From Dyella choica (GTDB lineage Bacteria; Pseudomonadota; Gammaproteobacteria; Xanthomonadales; Rhodanobacteraceae): a stretch of 64,000 bases of DNA. Of the stretch, positions 8,449-16,931 are shown one piece after another (positions within the stretch are counted from its first letter, which is position 1; every line of letters starts with the position of its first letter). Both the position numbers and the translations under genes were made by a program. The notes under the pieces were generated by a model that saw only the letters and a program-made list of their open reading frames with translations, was not told the DNA's origin and ran no database searches. The DNA is taken from assembly GCF_003977665.1 (NCBI RefSeq), contig NZ_RYYV01000002.1, positions 1 through 64,000 on the forward strand. The letters run 5' to 3'.

Positions 8449-11022
8449 ATGAGTCGTCCACAACAGTCGCGCGTAGCACGTAATCGTGAATTGAGTGCGT
8501 CAGAGGCAATCGCAGGCCGACACGGGCGACTTCGTGTTCGCGCAAGCATGCCTTTGGTCTTTAAAGCAAAGGAAAGAGTGGAATTCGAATGTATGGACTG
8601 CAGGACGGGTTCCGACGGTCAGTGGCGCATGCAGTTTCACAACGTTCTGATGGGCGTCGGTTGCCCGATTTGCAAAGTGCTTGACCCAATAAAAGTGCGC
8701 TTTCAAAAACAGTTCCCCAATTATCGTTTGGTACCCATCGTGGCGAAGACGGGAAAACCCGATGTCTCAACAATACGCTATCAGGTATTGCCACGTCAGT
8801 GGCGATTACCCGAGGACTTTGGTTGGACTCCGACCCCGCTTACGCATGCTTCGGTCAGGGAGTTTTTGGCAAAGCGACGTCTTCCGGGTAACGAGGGGCT
8901 TCAAACCTATGAGCAGTTTTTGAAAGTATTGCAAGTGTATCGTCGGAGCTTCCCAGAGGGCGTGCTTCGCTATGCGGGAAAGTCGAAGTCTGGCAGTACA
9001 TCCCCTGGACCTTTCTATGCTGTGGAGACAGGATCACGATCGCTTCGGGCGGCCTTGAAATTTGACGCCATCGCAGCCGAAGGATTGCTGAAACACTGTA
9101 AGCAGGAGGGCAAGGACCGCAAACTCAAGCGGCTACTTGAAAAGGAAGCGAAGCAACATGGTGCAAAGATACTCGGCTACGGGCATCGACCGTCAGGGGG
9201 CTTTGAGATCCAATATGTGAGCCGCACGGGCTTTCAGGGCTGTGACACGCAGTGGCGCGCAAGAGAGAAATTCTGGGGGCAATCGGGTTTCCGCCGTGGC
9301 GAAACGCTGGCATTGGTCGTATTGGCGGAACTCTTCCCCTCGAGCGACTGGCGGCGGAATACGCGGCCCGATTTTCTCCTGAAAGCGAACGGCCATCGGC
9401 TAGAACTTGATGGCTATAGTCCATCACACAAGTTAGCGCTCGAATACCAAGGCAATCATCATTACAAGCCTCGTACGCTCAGCCAAGACGATCAAGCGAA
9501 GCACGAACGGGTCCTGACCCACGACAAGCTCAAGGCGGCGCTGTGCAAGACCGCTGGAGTATCACTCGTGGTGATTCCTGACGCACCGCTGGACCCGGTG
9601 AAATTTCTTGAGAACGTCGTATCCGAACTAACAAGGCTGGGCATAAGGGGATACAAATCACGTCCTTCGATCGATGCAATCCGAAGGCGATGGAGAACGA
9701 TTTGCAAGAACCCACTGGCTCCTTTTCAGCAACAAGTCGTCCAGCGACTGGGGAACCACAAATTGTTGACGCCCGAACCGTCGTCTTTAGGTAAGGCGTC
9801 GATTATTCGGTATCAGTGCGGCCACTGTGGTCAAAAAAACGAAGCAATTGCCCACGGTTTCACAAGCGGGGCGCCGCGCCGTTACTGCCCACAATGCAAA
9901 GGCCGGGCTTCAGGCATGAAACGGCTCGCGGCGACTCTGCACCGATGGGAAAAACTGGGGATACCGCGCGCGTTTCTTGATCAACTGCAACCGAAAACGA
10001 ATGCTGCGAAGACACAGTTCGTATATCAGTGTCCGAAGGGCCATGAAACGAGAGTTCATGATGTCGAGCATGCGCGACGTCACATTCGCGAAGGCCGATT
10101 TGAGTGCCCCGCATGCATGTCAGAAGAAGTTGGAGTCGATGTGCGACACGTTGCCAGCTTCGAGCAATATCGAGCAAGGATGCGTGCTTGCCTAGAGATT
10201 CTTCGTTTGACGCCTGCCACCTCATTTTCTTATGACGCAAAGGGCGAACTGCGTGTCGAAGTCCGGTGTCCCCACGGCCACCGGTTTTCCGTCAGTCGCC
10301 GCGAAGTCGGGTTAATGGCGAGAAACGAATGCCTGAATGACTTGAATATTGTCCCATCGGCGTGCCCGGCGTGCTGCTATCCAGGCGTGAAGCAGAACGA
10401 AAGCGGGTTATTGCGGGGCACAGTGTTTCACCGTCTTTTCGTCCTTCGAGGTATGTATCCTGATGCTCAATACGTCCATGGCTTCGATCCGACCTCGATC
10501 GGAGAAGAGGAGTACACGTGTGGCCAAAGGCACGCTGATGGAACTCCGCACCCCGTGATACGGGTTTCGTTCCGCAATTTGCAAAAGCACGCGAAACGGT
10601 ACCCAAGGACCCATTTGTGCGCCTCCTGTGGGTTAGAACATGGCCAGGTGGTTGGTGGGGGCAAAACCCTCGAAGAACTCATTGCCTTAATGAAGGTGAT
10701 GCGCGACGAGATCGGTCGTAGAGTCACTTTGCCGAAAAGGATGAAGATACCGACCGTCGAGGTGATATCTGGGGAAAAAATTGACGACACGGGCCGGGTG
10801 AGCACCACGAAAACACGGTTGCGATTCTGGTGTGGCATAACCGACCACCCGGCCATTACCGCCACCAAGGATTACTATTTCAATCGAGCTGGCACGCGAG
10901 GCTACGGATTTTGCCCTGGCTGCGTAAGGCTTGTCGGTGCCAATAAGGCGCCATTGCCATCCGGCAGTATGCTCCTCGGGGCGCTACGAGTTTGCAAACT
11001 GCGCAGTGGCGCCGGATCTTGA
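8449..11022 (+). CDS. Large multi-zinc-finger protein with PD-(D/E)XK-like nuclease core
   Basis: This 857-residue protein is not one I can name. Around residues 304-339 it has a restriction-endonuclease-like block: RPDF (D308), then LELDGY (E319, D321), then LALEYQGNHHY (E332, Q334), the spacing of a Vsr/PD-(D/E)XK active site with Gln in place of Lys. Cys pairs of treble-clef or zinc-ribbon type surround it: CMDC with CPIC near the N-terminus, then CGHC/CPQC, CPKGH/CPAC, CPHGH/CPAC, a Cys-His block with CASC, and finally WCG/CPGC. This gives about six zinc modules that probably bind nucleic acid. It stands alone, flanked by a broken recombinase and unknown genes, in a defence-type island. 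A DNA or RNA endonuclease in phage defence is the most economical inference. Its GC content is lower than that of the Gabija genes, suggesting separate acquisition. Confidence 0.6.
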   Translation: MSRPQQSRVARNRELSASEAIAGRHGRLRVRASMPLVFKAKERVEFECMDCRTGSDGQWRMQFHNVLMGVGCPICKVLDPIKVRFQKQFPNYRLVPIVAKTGKPDVSTIRYQVLPRQWRLPEDFGWTPTPLTHASVREFLAKRRLPGNEGLQTYEQFLKVLQVYRRSFPEGVLRYAGKSKSGSTSPGPFYAVETGSRSLRAALKFDAIAAEGLLKHCKQEGKDRKLKRLLEKEAKQHGAKILGYGHRPSGGFEIQYVSRTGFQGCDTQWRAREKFWGQSGFRRGETLALVVLAELFPSSDWRRNTRPDFLLKANGHRLELDGYSPSHKLALEYQGNHHYKPRTLSQDDQAKHERVLTHDKLKAALCKTAGVSLVVIPDAPLDPVKFLENVVSELTRLGIRGYKSRPSIDAIRRRWRTICKNPLAPFQQQVVQRLGNHKLLTPEPSSLGKASIIRYQCGHCGQKNEAIAHGFTSGAPRRYCPQCKGRASGMKRLAATLHRWEKLGIPRAFLDQLQPKTNAAKTQFVYQCPKGHETRVHDVEHARRHIREGRFECPACMSEEVGVDVRHVASFEQYRARMRACLEILRLTPATSFSYDAKGELRVEVRCPHGHRFSVSRREVGLMARNECLNDLNIVPSACPACCYPGVKQNESGLLRGTVFHRLFVLRGMYPDAQYVHGFDPTSIGEEEYTCGQRHADGTPHPVIRVSFRNLQKHAKRYPRTHLCASCGLEHGQVVGGGKTLEELIALMKVMRDEIGRRVTLPKRMKIPTVEVISGEKIDDTGRVSTTKTRLRFWCGITDHPAITATKDYYFNRAGTRGYGFCPGCVRLVGANKAPLPSGSMLLGALRVCKLRSGAGS

Positions 11023-11533
11023 GTAGGCGCGCTCGAATAGGTGGTAAAGATAGTTGAAGCGAGGAGGGGGATGCACGCCTTTTAAGGTTCGGCATAGACA
11101 GCACCAGGAAGCAATACAACGCGTATGACGGGCCTATCGACGCCACGTGATTGCTGATGCCGACTGTATGCGGATGACCGATATCCGTTGATCGGTGTCG
11201 CAGGCCCATTAAATTTGTCACAAGCTTAAGGATGTTTAAATTCAATATGATATGAAAGTCATTTGGAGTGCCTTGTTAGGTAACCGCGAAATTTATGACA
11301 TGGTTAACGAGCAAAATTCGAAATTACGACACGGTTACCGGAACCCAGTGTTCGCTTTCGATTGCGGTTTCAGCCTGTCGATGCAACACATTGCTGAAAA
11401 CGTTTGACCATCTTTTCATGAGGACCAATTTGGCTCCGCGCCTCGAATTTGGTGACATTCAAAGGCCCCGATCCGAATAGGCGTTTGCCCGGTCAGGGTC
11501 AATTGCTCACGCGAGAATATCTGCGTATGGCGG
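11023..11533. other. Convergent gap with an inverted repeat
   Basis: No gene is supported. The only structure I see is an inverted repeat, GGTAACCG at 11279-11286 and CGGTTACC at 11332-11339. It encloses two related stretches (GAAATTTATGACATGGTTA and GAAATTACGACACGGTTA), i.e. an imperfect direct repeat. It could be a protein-binding site or the remnant of a mobile-element end. Confidence 0.4.
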
Positions 11534-12013
11534 TCAAAGCCCAAAATGTTTTGCCACCACGCTAGCCAGCCCGCTGGCGATCCTGCCACCCCACCTCTTC
11601 AATCGAGCGGTATTTTCAGACTCTACGTAACCTTGCGCGAAATACAACGTTGCGCCGGTTTTGAACTGAAAATGTTCGGCGAGATGATCACGTTCCGATC
11701 TGAAAGTGTCAGAAGGTAAGCCAGCACTTCGAAGTTCGATATAACGCAGGACCGCTTGGCTCGCAAATATCGTTGCAGAGACTTCTGTTCGACGTTCTGG
11801 ATTGCCCTGCCAATAAACGGTCAGCCAGCCGTCATCGTCGAGCGGATCCATATTTGGATCGACAATAGGCGCAACCAGAGTGCCATCGAGCATCGACAGT
11901 GCACAGGTTTGACCGTCGACTGCAGCGTGGGTGTAAAGCGGCATAAGGTTGGCGATGAAGCCCACGATGTCTTGAGATTTTTTGCTCATAACAAGTCCAA
12001 TGATCGAACACAT
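11534..12013 (-). CDS. Hypothetical protein, last gene of a minus-strand block
   Basis: This 159-residue protein (151 if the ATG at 11989 is used) has no recognised domain. It looks soluble, with mixed alpha and beta character and no membrane segment. It lies 32 bases downstream of the GIY-YIG-like gene, so the two are probably co-transcribed with the DUF6710-like gene. A role linked to that block is the only contextual hint. Confidence 0.5.
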   Translation of the reverse strand: MCSIIGLVMSKKSQDIVGFIANLMPLYTHAAVDGQTCALSMLDGTLVAPIVDPNMDPLDDDGWLTVYWQGNPERRTEVSATIFASQAVLRYIELRSAGLPSDTFRSERDHLAEHFQFKTGATLYFAQGYVESENTARLKRWGGRIASGLASVVAKHFGL

Positions 12014-12045
12014 TCAGTTGCAGCCAAGTTTTCAAAAAAAAGAGC

Positions 12046-13116
12046 TTATTCCGGCGGCACAGATTCGCGCCAACGCATTCCGTGTAGAAACGTATTTCGC
12101 TCCTCTGAGGTAGTTAGCGGGACTTGTGCGAAGTGGGTATGGGTCATTGATTTGATTAGCTGTTTGGCTTCCTCGGATTTCTCTGATGCGCGAGCCAAGT
12201 CAATCCCTGCCGGAAACATGTCTTCAGCGCGAGAAGCGGGGCGTGATGGTGACCACAAGCGTGATCCTAAGTTGGCCGTAGACAATTCCGCAATTAGCCC
12301 AGTTAGACCTTGACGCTCCAATCCCCGAAGAAGCTTTATCCGTTTGTTCCGAGCAAAATCTGTTCGGGTGAAGGTGTCGTTATAAATCGGGTCAAAGTGA
12401 CGGATAAGGGCTGCCTCGGCAAGCTCCACTCTTTGTCGACGATCGAACGTGGCGTTGCTCATGTTTTGCCAGTGTTGAAGCTCTTCGCTCACACCACTGG
12501 TCGGCTCCAAAGTGAGGTCGCCGCCGGTACTCATGTACTTACGGTGATGCTCAAACCGGAACATCAAGAGAAGTATTTCGCTGGCCGGCGTGAAAGCTAG
12601 CGTTTCCGAAAGAATGCGTTGAAGTGTTGCATGATTTGCTAAACGGTCGATCGCAATTCTTGGGTTTTTGCGTCCCTGTCCAATACCTACGTAAAGAACT
12701 TCCAAGTCCCTGGCATCTCCCAAAACGCTTTCCGCTGTCGCAGCTAATACGTGAGAAGGTGTAAAAATGCGGTGCCCATTGGAGTCAATTAACAAGATGG
12801 AGCTTCCGATCTCGTCAACGGCCACGTCGACAATCCCTTTTGGTAAAGGATATCGAAAGGAAATGGACTCCCAGGCTTGCGATCGCTGCATTAAGAAAGA
12901 ACCAGAAAGCGTGTTCGCTTCAATATGCATGGACATCGGATTGGGGCTAACGAAGATGCGAGGGCGACGAGTAATTAAATAAAGGTTGCATAGCGCAAAT
13001 GCTTCACGAATGTCCGGCCTATGTTTCACCATATACAGCTCGGCGGGTGAAAGCATGTTGGCTTCACTGGAGAAAAGATGCAGGCTTCCTTCTAATGCAA
13101 ACTTTCGCGTATCCAT
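12046..13116 (-). CDS. GIY-YIG-like nuclease candidate
   Basis: The protein has 356 residues. A block at 139-250 resembles a divergent GIY-YIG endonuclease: EVLYVGIGQGR (residues 139-149) would be the YIG strand, DRLANH supplies R158 and H162, and AEAALIRHFDPIYND supplies the catalytic-type E234 and N246 in the order typical of the fold. The first 130 residues are a separate beta-rich region of unknown role. It sits between the DUF6710-like gene and a small hypothetical gene on the same strand. I do not know a named family for the full length. The nuclease assignment rests on motif order only. Confidence 0.5.
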   Translation of the reverse strand: MDTRKFALEGSLHLFSSEANMLSPAELYMVKHRPDIREAFALCNLYLITRRPRIFVSPNPMSMHIEANTLSGSFLMQRSQAWESISFRYPLPKGIVDVAVDEIGSSILLIDSNGHRIFTPSHVLAATAESVLGDARDLEVLYVGIGQGRKNPRIAIDRLANHATLQRILSETLAFTPASEILLLMFRFEHHRKYMSTGGDLTLEPTSGVSEELQHWQNMSNATFDRRQRVELAEAALIRHFDPIYNDTFTRTDFARNKRIKLLRGLERQGLTGLIAELSTANLGSRLWSPSRPASRAEDMFPAGIDLARASEKSEEAKQLIKSMTHTHFAQVPLTTSEERNTFLHGMRWRESVPPE

Positions 13117-13207
13117 TGGACGCTCTTACCTTCGGATGGTGCATTGAATATATAAGGTCTACATGTCTCATAAGGTGAGATCGAACCTCAGTCTGGTGAC
13201 GGTTTTT

Positions 13208-14095
13208 CTAGGGCCCACTCATTCTCAATAGATCGATGGCTGAGTCAATATCAGCGCCTGATTGAGAACTCTTCACTACGTTAACTGCGCGCATTGCGGC
13301 AGGGGCTTGAATGCCGTGCTCACGCATCAGTCGACCAATTTCGAAAGTCGCCCCGAGTCGCCAACTTGATGCCGGCCCGAGTGTTTTGGCTGTCTTTAGA
13401 TCTGCGAATTGGCGCCCGTCGTAGCGAACCTCATCGAAGAGGTAGCTTAAGTCGTACACGCTGGACGGTGAGATTTCTCCCTCACCCGACAAAATACCCG
13501 CGGCGATGGAATGGTTACCACCAGCAACGAAACCAATACCCCAAGGTAGCCATAACTCCACTCGGTGGTTGTAATCCTGTGTCCACGGCCCCTGATATGG
13601 GCGCATATAATCGTTGCAGCCAGGAATTTCTTTTTCACTACCAATGGTCGCAAGCGCTGCGTTGTAGCGGCTTGTACTCCAAGGCCATGGAAGAAGGATG
13701 TCGCGACTCAGCTGTATTTTAAAGGCGTCAGGTTGTAGGTGTGGAGCTCGATATTGACCGTGCTCAAAGAAATATGGGCGCAATCCTGATCCAAAGAATT
13801 CAAGGGAATCAATATTGGGGTACGGATCCTGGCCAAGCTCTGCGACACCTAGCAGATACTCAGCTTGCATCGGACGCAAGAGAGCCCTAACTAAGCTCGG
13901 GAGACCGCGTGGGTTGATTTCGGCGATACCCTTCGCGGTCTCCATGATTTGCAGGAACTGCGTTTCAGCAGTCGGCCTGGCTCGCGCACGCCGATCAGCG
14001 CTGAACTTGGCCCCAAGCTTTCCCAACCAGCTTTCCCATGCTGGTTTTTGAGAAAGGGGCGGAATTCCGACGGCATCGCGTTGTTTTTCCTTCAT
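13208..14095 (-). CDS. DUF6710-like protein
   Basis: The protein has 295 residues from the ATG at 14095. The longer open frame up to 14203 runs into an IS3 transposase remnant, so I reject that start. The sequence contains LPWPW, a central block ending in NHRVELWLPWGIGFVAGGN, and a C-terminal region with a conserved Asp-Tyr-rich segment; I associate this pattern with DUF6710. No activity is known to me. The GGNHS motif with upstream acidic and His residues could be a catalytic or nucleotide-binding loop. The IS3 remnant ends only about 60 bases before the start, so its original upstream region may have been replaced. Confidence 0.55.
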   Translation of the reverse strand: MKEKQRDAVGIPPLSQKPAWESWLGKLGAKFSADRRARARPTAETQFLQIMETAKGIAEINPRGLPSLVRALLRPMQAEYLLGVAELGQDPYPNIDSLEFFGSGLRPYFFEHGQYRAPHLQPDAFKIQLSRDILLPWPWSTSRYNAALATIGSEKEIPGCNDYMRPYQGPWTQDYNHRVELWLPWGIGFVAGGNHSIAAGILSGEGEISPSSVYDLSYLFDEVRYDGRQFADLKTAKTLGPASSWRLGATFEIGRLMREHGIQAPAAMRAVNVVKSSQSGADIDSAIDLLRMSGP

Positions 14096-14158
14096 ACGCT
14101 TTGATATCGGCTGGGGTGAGCGTTTCTTGAGCGTGATAAATGTCCTAATTTTTGCTTT

Positions 14159-14305
14159 ATCCGGGCACGGCCCCGTGTTCCTCGATGGCGTATTGGCTGC
14201 CACGGTCCGAATGCACGATGAGCCCCGGCGGCGGCTGGCGCGTGGCTGTGGTCACCTGCAAAGCGCTGCAGACCAGCTCGGCGAGCATGTCCGGTGCCAT
14301 CGCCA
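14159..14305 (-). pseudogene. IS3-family transposase OrfB fragment
   Basis: Read on the minus strand this stretch encodes MAPDMLAELVCSALQ followed by PPPGLIVHSDRGSQYA, the signature around the second catalytic Asp of the IS3 OrfB (DDE) integrase core. Only about 45 codons remain and the frame then runs into a stop, so this is a decayed insertion sequence. It lies between two genes of the minus-strand block and may have separated or brought together formerly unlinked genes. Confidence 0.8.
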
Positions 14306-14309
14306 AGAG

Positions 14310-14810
14310 TTAAGCTTTTTTCAGGACGACATGGCCTTTGCGCCGAAGATAGCCGACTCGAGTGTACCCGGCTTTCAGAATGATCATTATTTCCTTGAAG
14401 GTGGTATTTGTCTTGCCCCGATACATTTTTTGAAAAGCTTCAGGATTGCAATCTTTGCCATCAAATAGCTGCAATGCTTCCGAAGCTTTGTCATGAAAAA
14501 CGTGACATAGGGACGGCGGGGAGGGTCCGGTCACCACGCCTTCAATCCATCTCAGATTGGCTTGCTCGTCATAACCATTGCGGGTGACCACGAGATGATG
14601 CGCATAACATATGGGAAGTCGCTGGGTTGGGTTGCCAACTTCATCGACATCGTCATCATCGTAAACATGTGCGCAAGTGTGGCTTACCCACTTCACGCCC
14701 TGCAGCAGCGAATTGTCATGTGCATTATCGCTACCGACGGCTAGCCGGCTTCCGTCAATCCAGAAGCTGACATTCGAGTTTGCTATGTAAGTCTCGAGTG
14801 GTGTTGGCAT
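14310..14810 (-). CDS. Hypothetical protein
   Basis: This 166-residue protein begins at the ATG at 14810, preceded by a good ribosome binding site (GGAGG, 9 bases upstream). No known domain is recognised. It is soluble with an acidic stretch (DDDDVDE) in the middle and a His/Tyr-rich segment after it. It precedes the IS3 remnant and the DUF6710-like gene on the same strand. I cannot suggest a function. Confidence 0.5.
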   Translation of the reverse strand: MPTPLETYIANSNVSFWIDGSRLAVGSDNAHDNSLLQGVKWVSHTCAHVYDDDDVDEVGNPTQRLPICYAHHLVVTRNGYDEQANLRWIEGVVTGPSPPSLCHVFHDKASEALQLFDGKDCNPEAFQKMYRGKTNTTFKEIMIILKAGYTRVGYLRRKGHVVLKKA

Positions 14811-15523
14811 CGCGTCAGTCCTCCATAAACTCCGACCGCCATCCGGCCGTTACGATGAAAGTGCATCGACTTCCCCCTGCCTCCAAGCACACACGCGCAA
14901 TCCCATGAATGGCACCGAATGATGATCATCGTTGCTCGTGTTGGAGCAAAAACTCTGCGTGTGCGTGAGTGATGCGGAGTGCGTGTACATGCCTTATTTC
15001 ACGACGTATAGGCTGCATTGACATTTGTGATGATTTTGTGAGGACGCTAGCCAAGCGAGCACGCCGGTTTGGTGTTTAAGGTATTCGGTCCGCACTATGC
15101 TCGAATGGCGCAAAAGGGGACGGCTGAGTCAAAAGTCGCATCATGAAGGGGCGCGAATCATTACAGCGCCGAACGGCAGGCGAGGGGATCGCGGGGGAGG
15201 CAATGGCGAAGGACCTCTGGACTACCTAAGGGGGCGTACAGCGCGGCAACGCCAGCGACCTGGCCGCGTGCTACGCCATTCTGGATGATCGTCCACGACC
15301 GAATTTTGCCCACCGGGTGGACAAGGCCGCATAGGTCATTAGGGGCGCAGACTAGGTGCAGCCTCGGGTCGAACCCTGTGGCTATCTAAGGCGAACTAGT
15401 TAGATAACGTTTTTACTTGCCCGGACGTAACAGAAATACTGGTTTCGACTGCCGGAAACAGCTCCAAGAAATGAAGATCCATGCGGTCCGCATGCAATTC
15501 GATAGATGACCGAATAAGCGGAC
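14811..15523. other. Gap left of the prophage
   Basis: About 0.7 kb in which I support no gene. A GGGTCGAACCCTG string near 15366 resembles a tRNA T-arm, but no clover-leaf can be built around it. The stretch may be a patchwork of mobile-element ends. Confidence 0.4.
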
Positions 15524-15571
15524 ATGACACGATTAGCAGGTCAGGCGACAGAATTAGCGGGACTGCGACAG
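15524..15571 (-). repeat. Short tandem motif, possible IS21-family end remnant
   Basis: A motif of about 21 bases recurs: GACACGATTAGCAGG, then GACAGAATTAGCGGG, then a partial GACAG. On the minus strand the outer end reads TGTCGCAG. Repeated terminal motifs of this size are a hallmark of IS21-family ends. No IS21 transposase genes are adjacent, so if correct it is only a remnant. It sits 36 bases from the dif site. Iteron-type binding sites are the alternative. Confidence 0.35.
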
Positions 15572-15606
15572 ATCGGGATCGGGGCTCCGCATCGGAATCA
15601 TCCTGA

Positions 15607-15634
15607 ATTGCGCATAATGTATATTATGTCAAAT
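15607..15634 (+). other. dif: dif site / prophage left attachment site (attL)
   Basis: The 28-base site has the XerC arm ATTGCGCATAA, the centre TGTATA and the XerD arm TTATGTCAAAT, nearly identical to the gammaproteobacterial dif consensus (GGTGCGCATAA, TGTATA, TTATGTTAAAT). It bounds a filamentous prophage whose other end, at 23027-23054, repeats the centre and XerD arm. This matches the known mechanism by which inoviruses such as CTX-phi and the Xanthomonas phages use host XerC/XerD to enter dif. Chromosome dimer resolution at the replication terminus is the normal role of the site. Confidence 0.9.
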
Positions 15635-15705
15635 TACGGATGGGCACTAATCGCGGCTGGCACGTGGGTTGCTTCACGGATCTTCCGATCGCATGGAGCT
15701 GCTTT

Positions 15706-16299
15706 GTGTCACGGAAACGCCACCGCCTGAGCTGGACCTACGACGACGCCCGCCAGGAGTTCCACACCCCCTCTGGCCGCGTCGTCACCCTGCAAGAAAT
15801 TGCCACCGTCCTCTACGACCACGCTCAGGCCTGCCGGATCGACTTCGCAGGACCATGGACCGGCTGGCGTATGCGCGGCACCAGGCTGTACCCACCGGGA
15901 TCGACAGCCGCCCTCAAGCCGGACACAGCACGGGCTTTCCTTCGCTGGATCAGCGTAGAGGCTGATCAGCCAATCTCCCCGAGCAATGAATCGGCTGAGC
16001 AAGCGTCCCCAGCTGGGTATACGAGCTACCCTCAATCTGCACAACAGCACCATCTACGCAGCGCTGATTCAACGCCAGACGTCGCCGTTCTTGCTGCCAC
16101 TGTTGATAAGCTGCTTGCCGCTGTGCAGACACTTGCGCATCCTGTCGGCCCTGATAGACCACCTGCTGAGCATTCTGACGAAACGTGTCAAGCGCCTGCT
16201 GCGCCTGGCCAACATCTCGAGCACGGGAAAACTCGTTGTAGGCGATGTAGCCACCGATCAAGATCACGGCTGCGGCGACAACAGCGAACGCCAGCTTAG
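15706..16299 (+). CDS. DUF3653-like phage protein
   Basis: I use the GTG at 15706 (preceded by GGAG, 8 bases) rather than an ATG at 15640 with no binding site. Residues 1-90 look genuine: a basic start, HTPSGRVVTL, then a GPWTGWRMRGTRLYPPG block like the Trp-Gly-Trp/Pro-Gly core of DUF3653 proteins found in Xanthomonas inoviruses. Beyond about 15950 the frame runs opposite to the membrane-protein gene 15950-16312 and its sequence looks like an antisense artefact, so the true end is uncertain. It is the only prophage gene besides the repressor on the plus strand. It may be a small DNA-binding regulator. Confidence 0.45.
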   Translation: MSRKRHRLSWTYDDARQEFHTPSGRVVTLQEIATVLYDHAQACRIDFAGPWTGWRMRGTRLYPPGSTAALKPDTARAFLRWISVEADQPISPSNESAEQASPAGYTSYPQSAQQHHLRSADSTPDVAVLAATVDKLLAAVQTLAHPVGPDRPPAEHSDETCQAPAAPGQHLEHGKTRCRRCSHRSRSRLRRQQRTPA

Positions 16300-16312
16300 T
16301 GGAGCCGTCCAT
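15950..16312 (-). CDS. Small single-pass membrane protein of the prophage
   Basis: This 120-residue protein has an N-terminal membrane helix (residues 5-25, KLAFAVVAAAVILIGGYIAY) followed by a Gln/Arg-rich predicted coiled coil (about 27-80) and a C-terminal part with two Cys residues. It is the last gene of the prophage operon, 24 bases after a 34-codon gene. The layout (membrane anchor plus periplasmic coiled coil) would fit an accessory factor of virion export or of superinfection control. I do not recognise a named family. Confidence 0.6.
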   Translation of the reverse strand: MDGSTKLAFAVVAAAVILIGGYIAYNEFSRARDVGQAQQALDTFRQNAQQVVYQGRQDAQVSAQRQAAYQQWQQERRRLALNQRCVDGAVVQIEGSSYTQLGTLAQPIHCSGRLADQPLR

Positions 16313-16336
16313 AGATTCCCCTGTCAGAAACGCCAG

Positions 16337-16441
16337 TCAGCTACGGCGCGACCAACGACGAAAATCCCAATCCAAGAGACGGGCAATAAGCCCCGCATCA
16401 GAGCGGGCCAGCCTGCGAACAAGACGAGAAAAGAAGCCCAT
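16337..16441 (-). CDS. 34-residue basic small protein of the prophage
   Basis: The ATG at 16441 is preceded by one of the best ribosome binding sites in the prophage (AGGGAGGT, 5 bases before the start). The product is short and strongly basic (eight Arg in 34 residues) with an amphipathic pattern (FFSRLVRRLARS). It ends 24 bases before the next gene. It is too short for domain assignment. A virion tip protein or a DNA-binding peptide are possible roles. Confidence 0.45.
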   Translation of the reverse strand: MGFFSRLVRRLARSDAGLIARLLDWDFRRWSRRS

Positions 16442-16547
16442 GACACCTCCCTTTGCTCCCCTGAGCATAGAACACGGGGCTGAAAGTTCCCAGAGCAAGA
16501 GGTTTACCGAGGAGTACCCGGCCAAGGGTCGGAGGTGAACCCGCGCG

Positions 16548-16626
16548 CCTGGCTCAGGAGAGCCAGGTAGACGCAATACGGCCACACCGACAGCAAAAAG
16601 GCGCTTCCGGAGGGGTAAACCCCTCC
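16548..16626. other. Two perfect hairpins in the prophage intergenic region
   Basis: CCTGGCTC-AGGA-GAGCCAGG (16548-16567) and GGAGGGG-TAAA-CCCCTCC (16609-16626) are perfect stem-loops in the largest gap of the prophage operon. In inoviruses the main intergenic region carries the packaging signal and strand origins as hairpins, so these are candidates for the packaging signal or minus-strand origin. Transcription termination is the alternative; neither stem is followed by a long T run. Confidence 0.5.
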
Positions 16627-16648
16627 ACCCCATAGGTTTCGTGACGAA

Positions 16649-16927
16649 TCACGAATTACTGTAACGCTCCCGCACCACGTCAGCAATACTCAGAACCGCT
16701 TGCCGACGCCCTTCCGTCATCGCCAAGCGCAACGCGTCAACCAAGGCCGCATCCGACAAATCCCGATACTCAGACTTGCCACGAGCAACCACCGCAGACC
16801 TGCGACGGCTGGCCCGATACTTGGCGGCGCGCTCCGCATCCGACATCGCGAACTTGCCCACGGCCGGCCGACCCGGCTTGCGCTTAAGCGACATCTCAAT
16901 GGTTCCGGGGTCTTTTTCGTCACGCAT
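16649..16927 (-). CDS. Small basic DNA-binding regulator candidate of the prophage
   Basis: The protein has 92 residues from the ATG at 16927, whose ribosome binding site GGAG is itself one arm of a palindrome. A basic KRKPGRPAVGK stretch (AT-hook-like) is followed by a helical segment (SDAERAAKYRASRRRSA) reminiscent of small phage and plasmid regulators. A helical C-terminal half follows. Directly upstream are two TGTGACGCGTCAC palindromes, which suggests the protein binds its own promoter. It lies between zot and the hairpin-rich gap and may have its own transcript. No named family is recognised. Confidence 0.5.
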   Translation of the reverse strand: MRDEKDPGTIEMSLKRKPGRPAVGKFAMSDAERAAKYRASRRRSAVVARGKSEYRDLSDAALVDALRLAMTEGRRQAVLSIADVVRERYSNS

Positions 16928-16931
16928 CACG

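Noticed and set aside
11295-11480. A 61-codon plus-strand frame.
   Set aside because: No ribosome binding site or recognisable sequence, and it sits on the inverted repeat; coding is unlikely.
15340-15400. A tRNA-like T-arm (GGGTCGAACCCTG).
   Set aside because: No acceptor stem, anticodon arm or D-arm can be paired around it.
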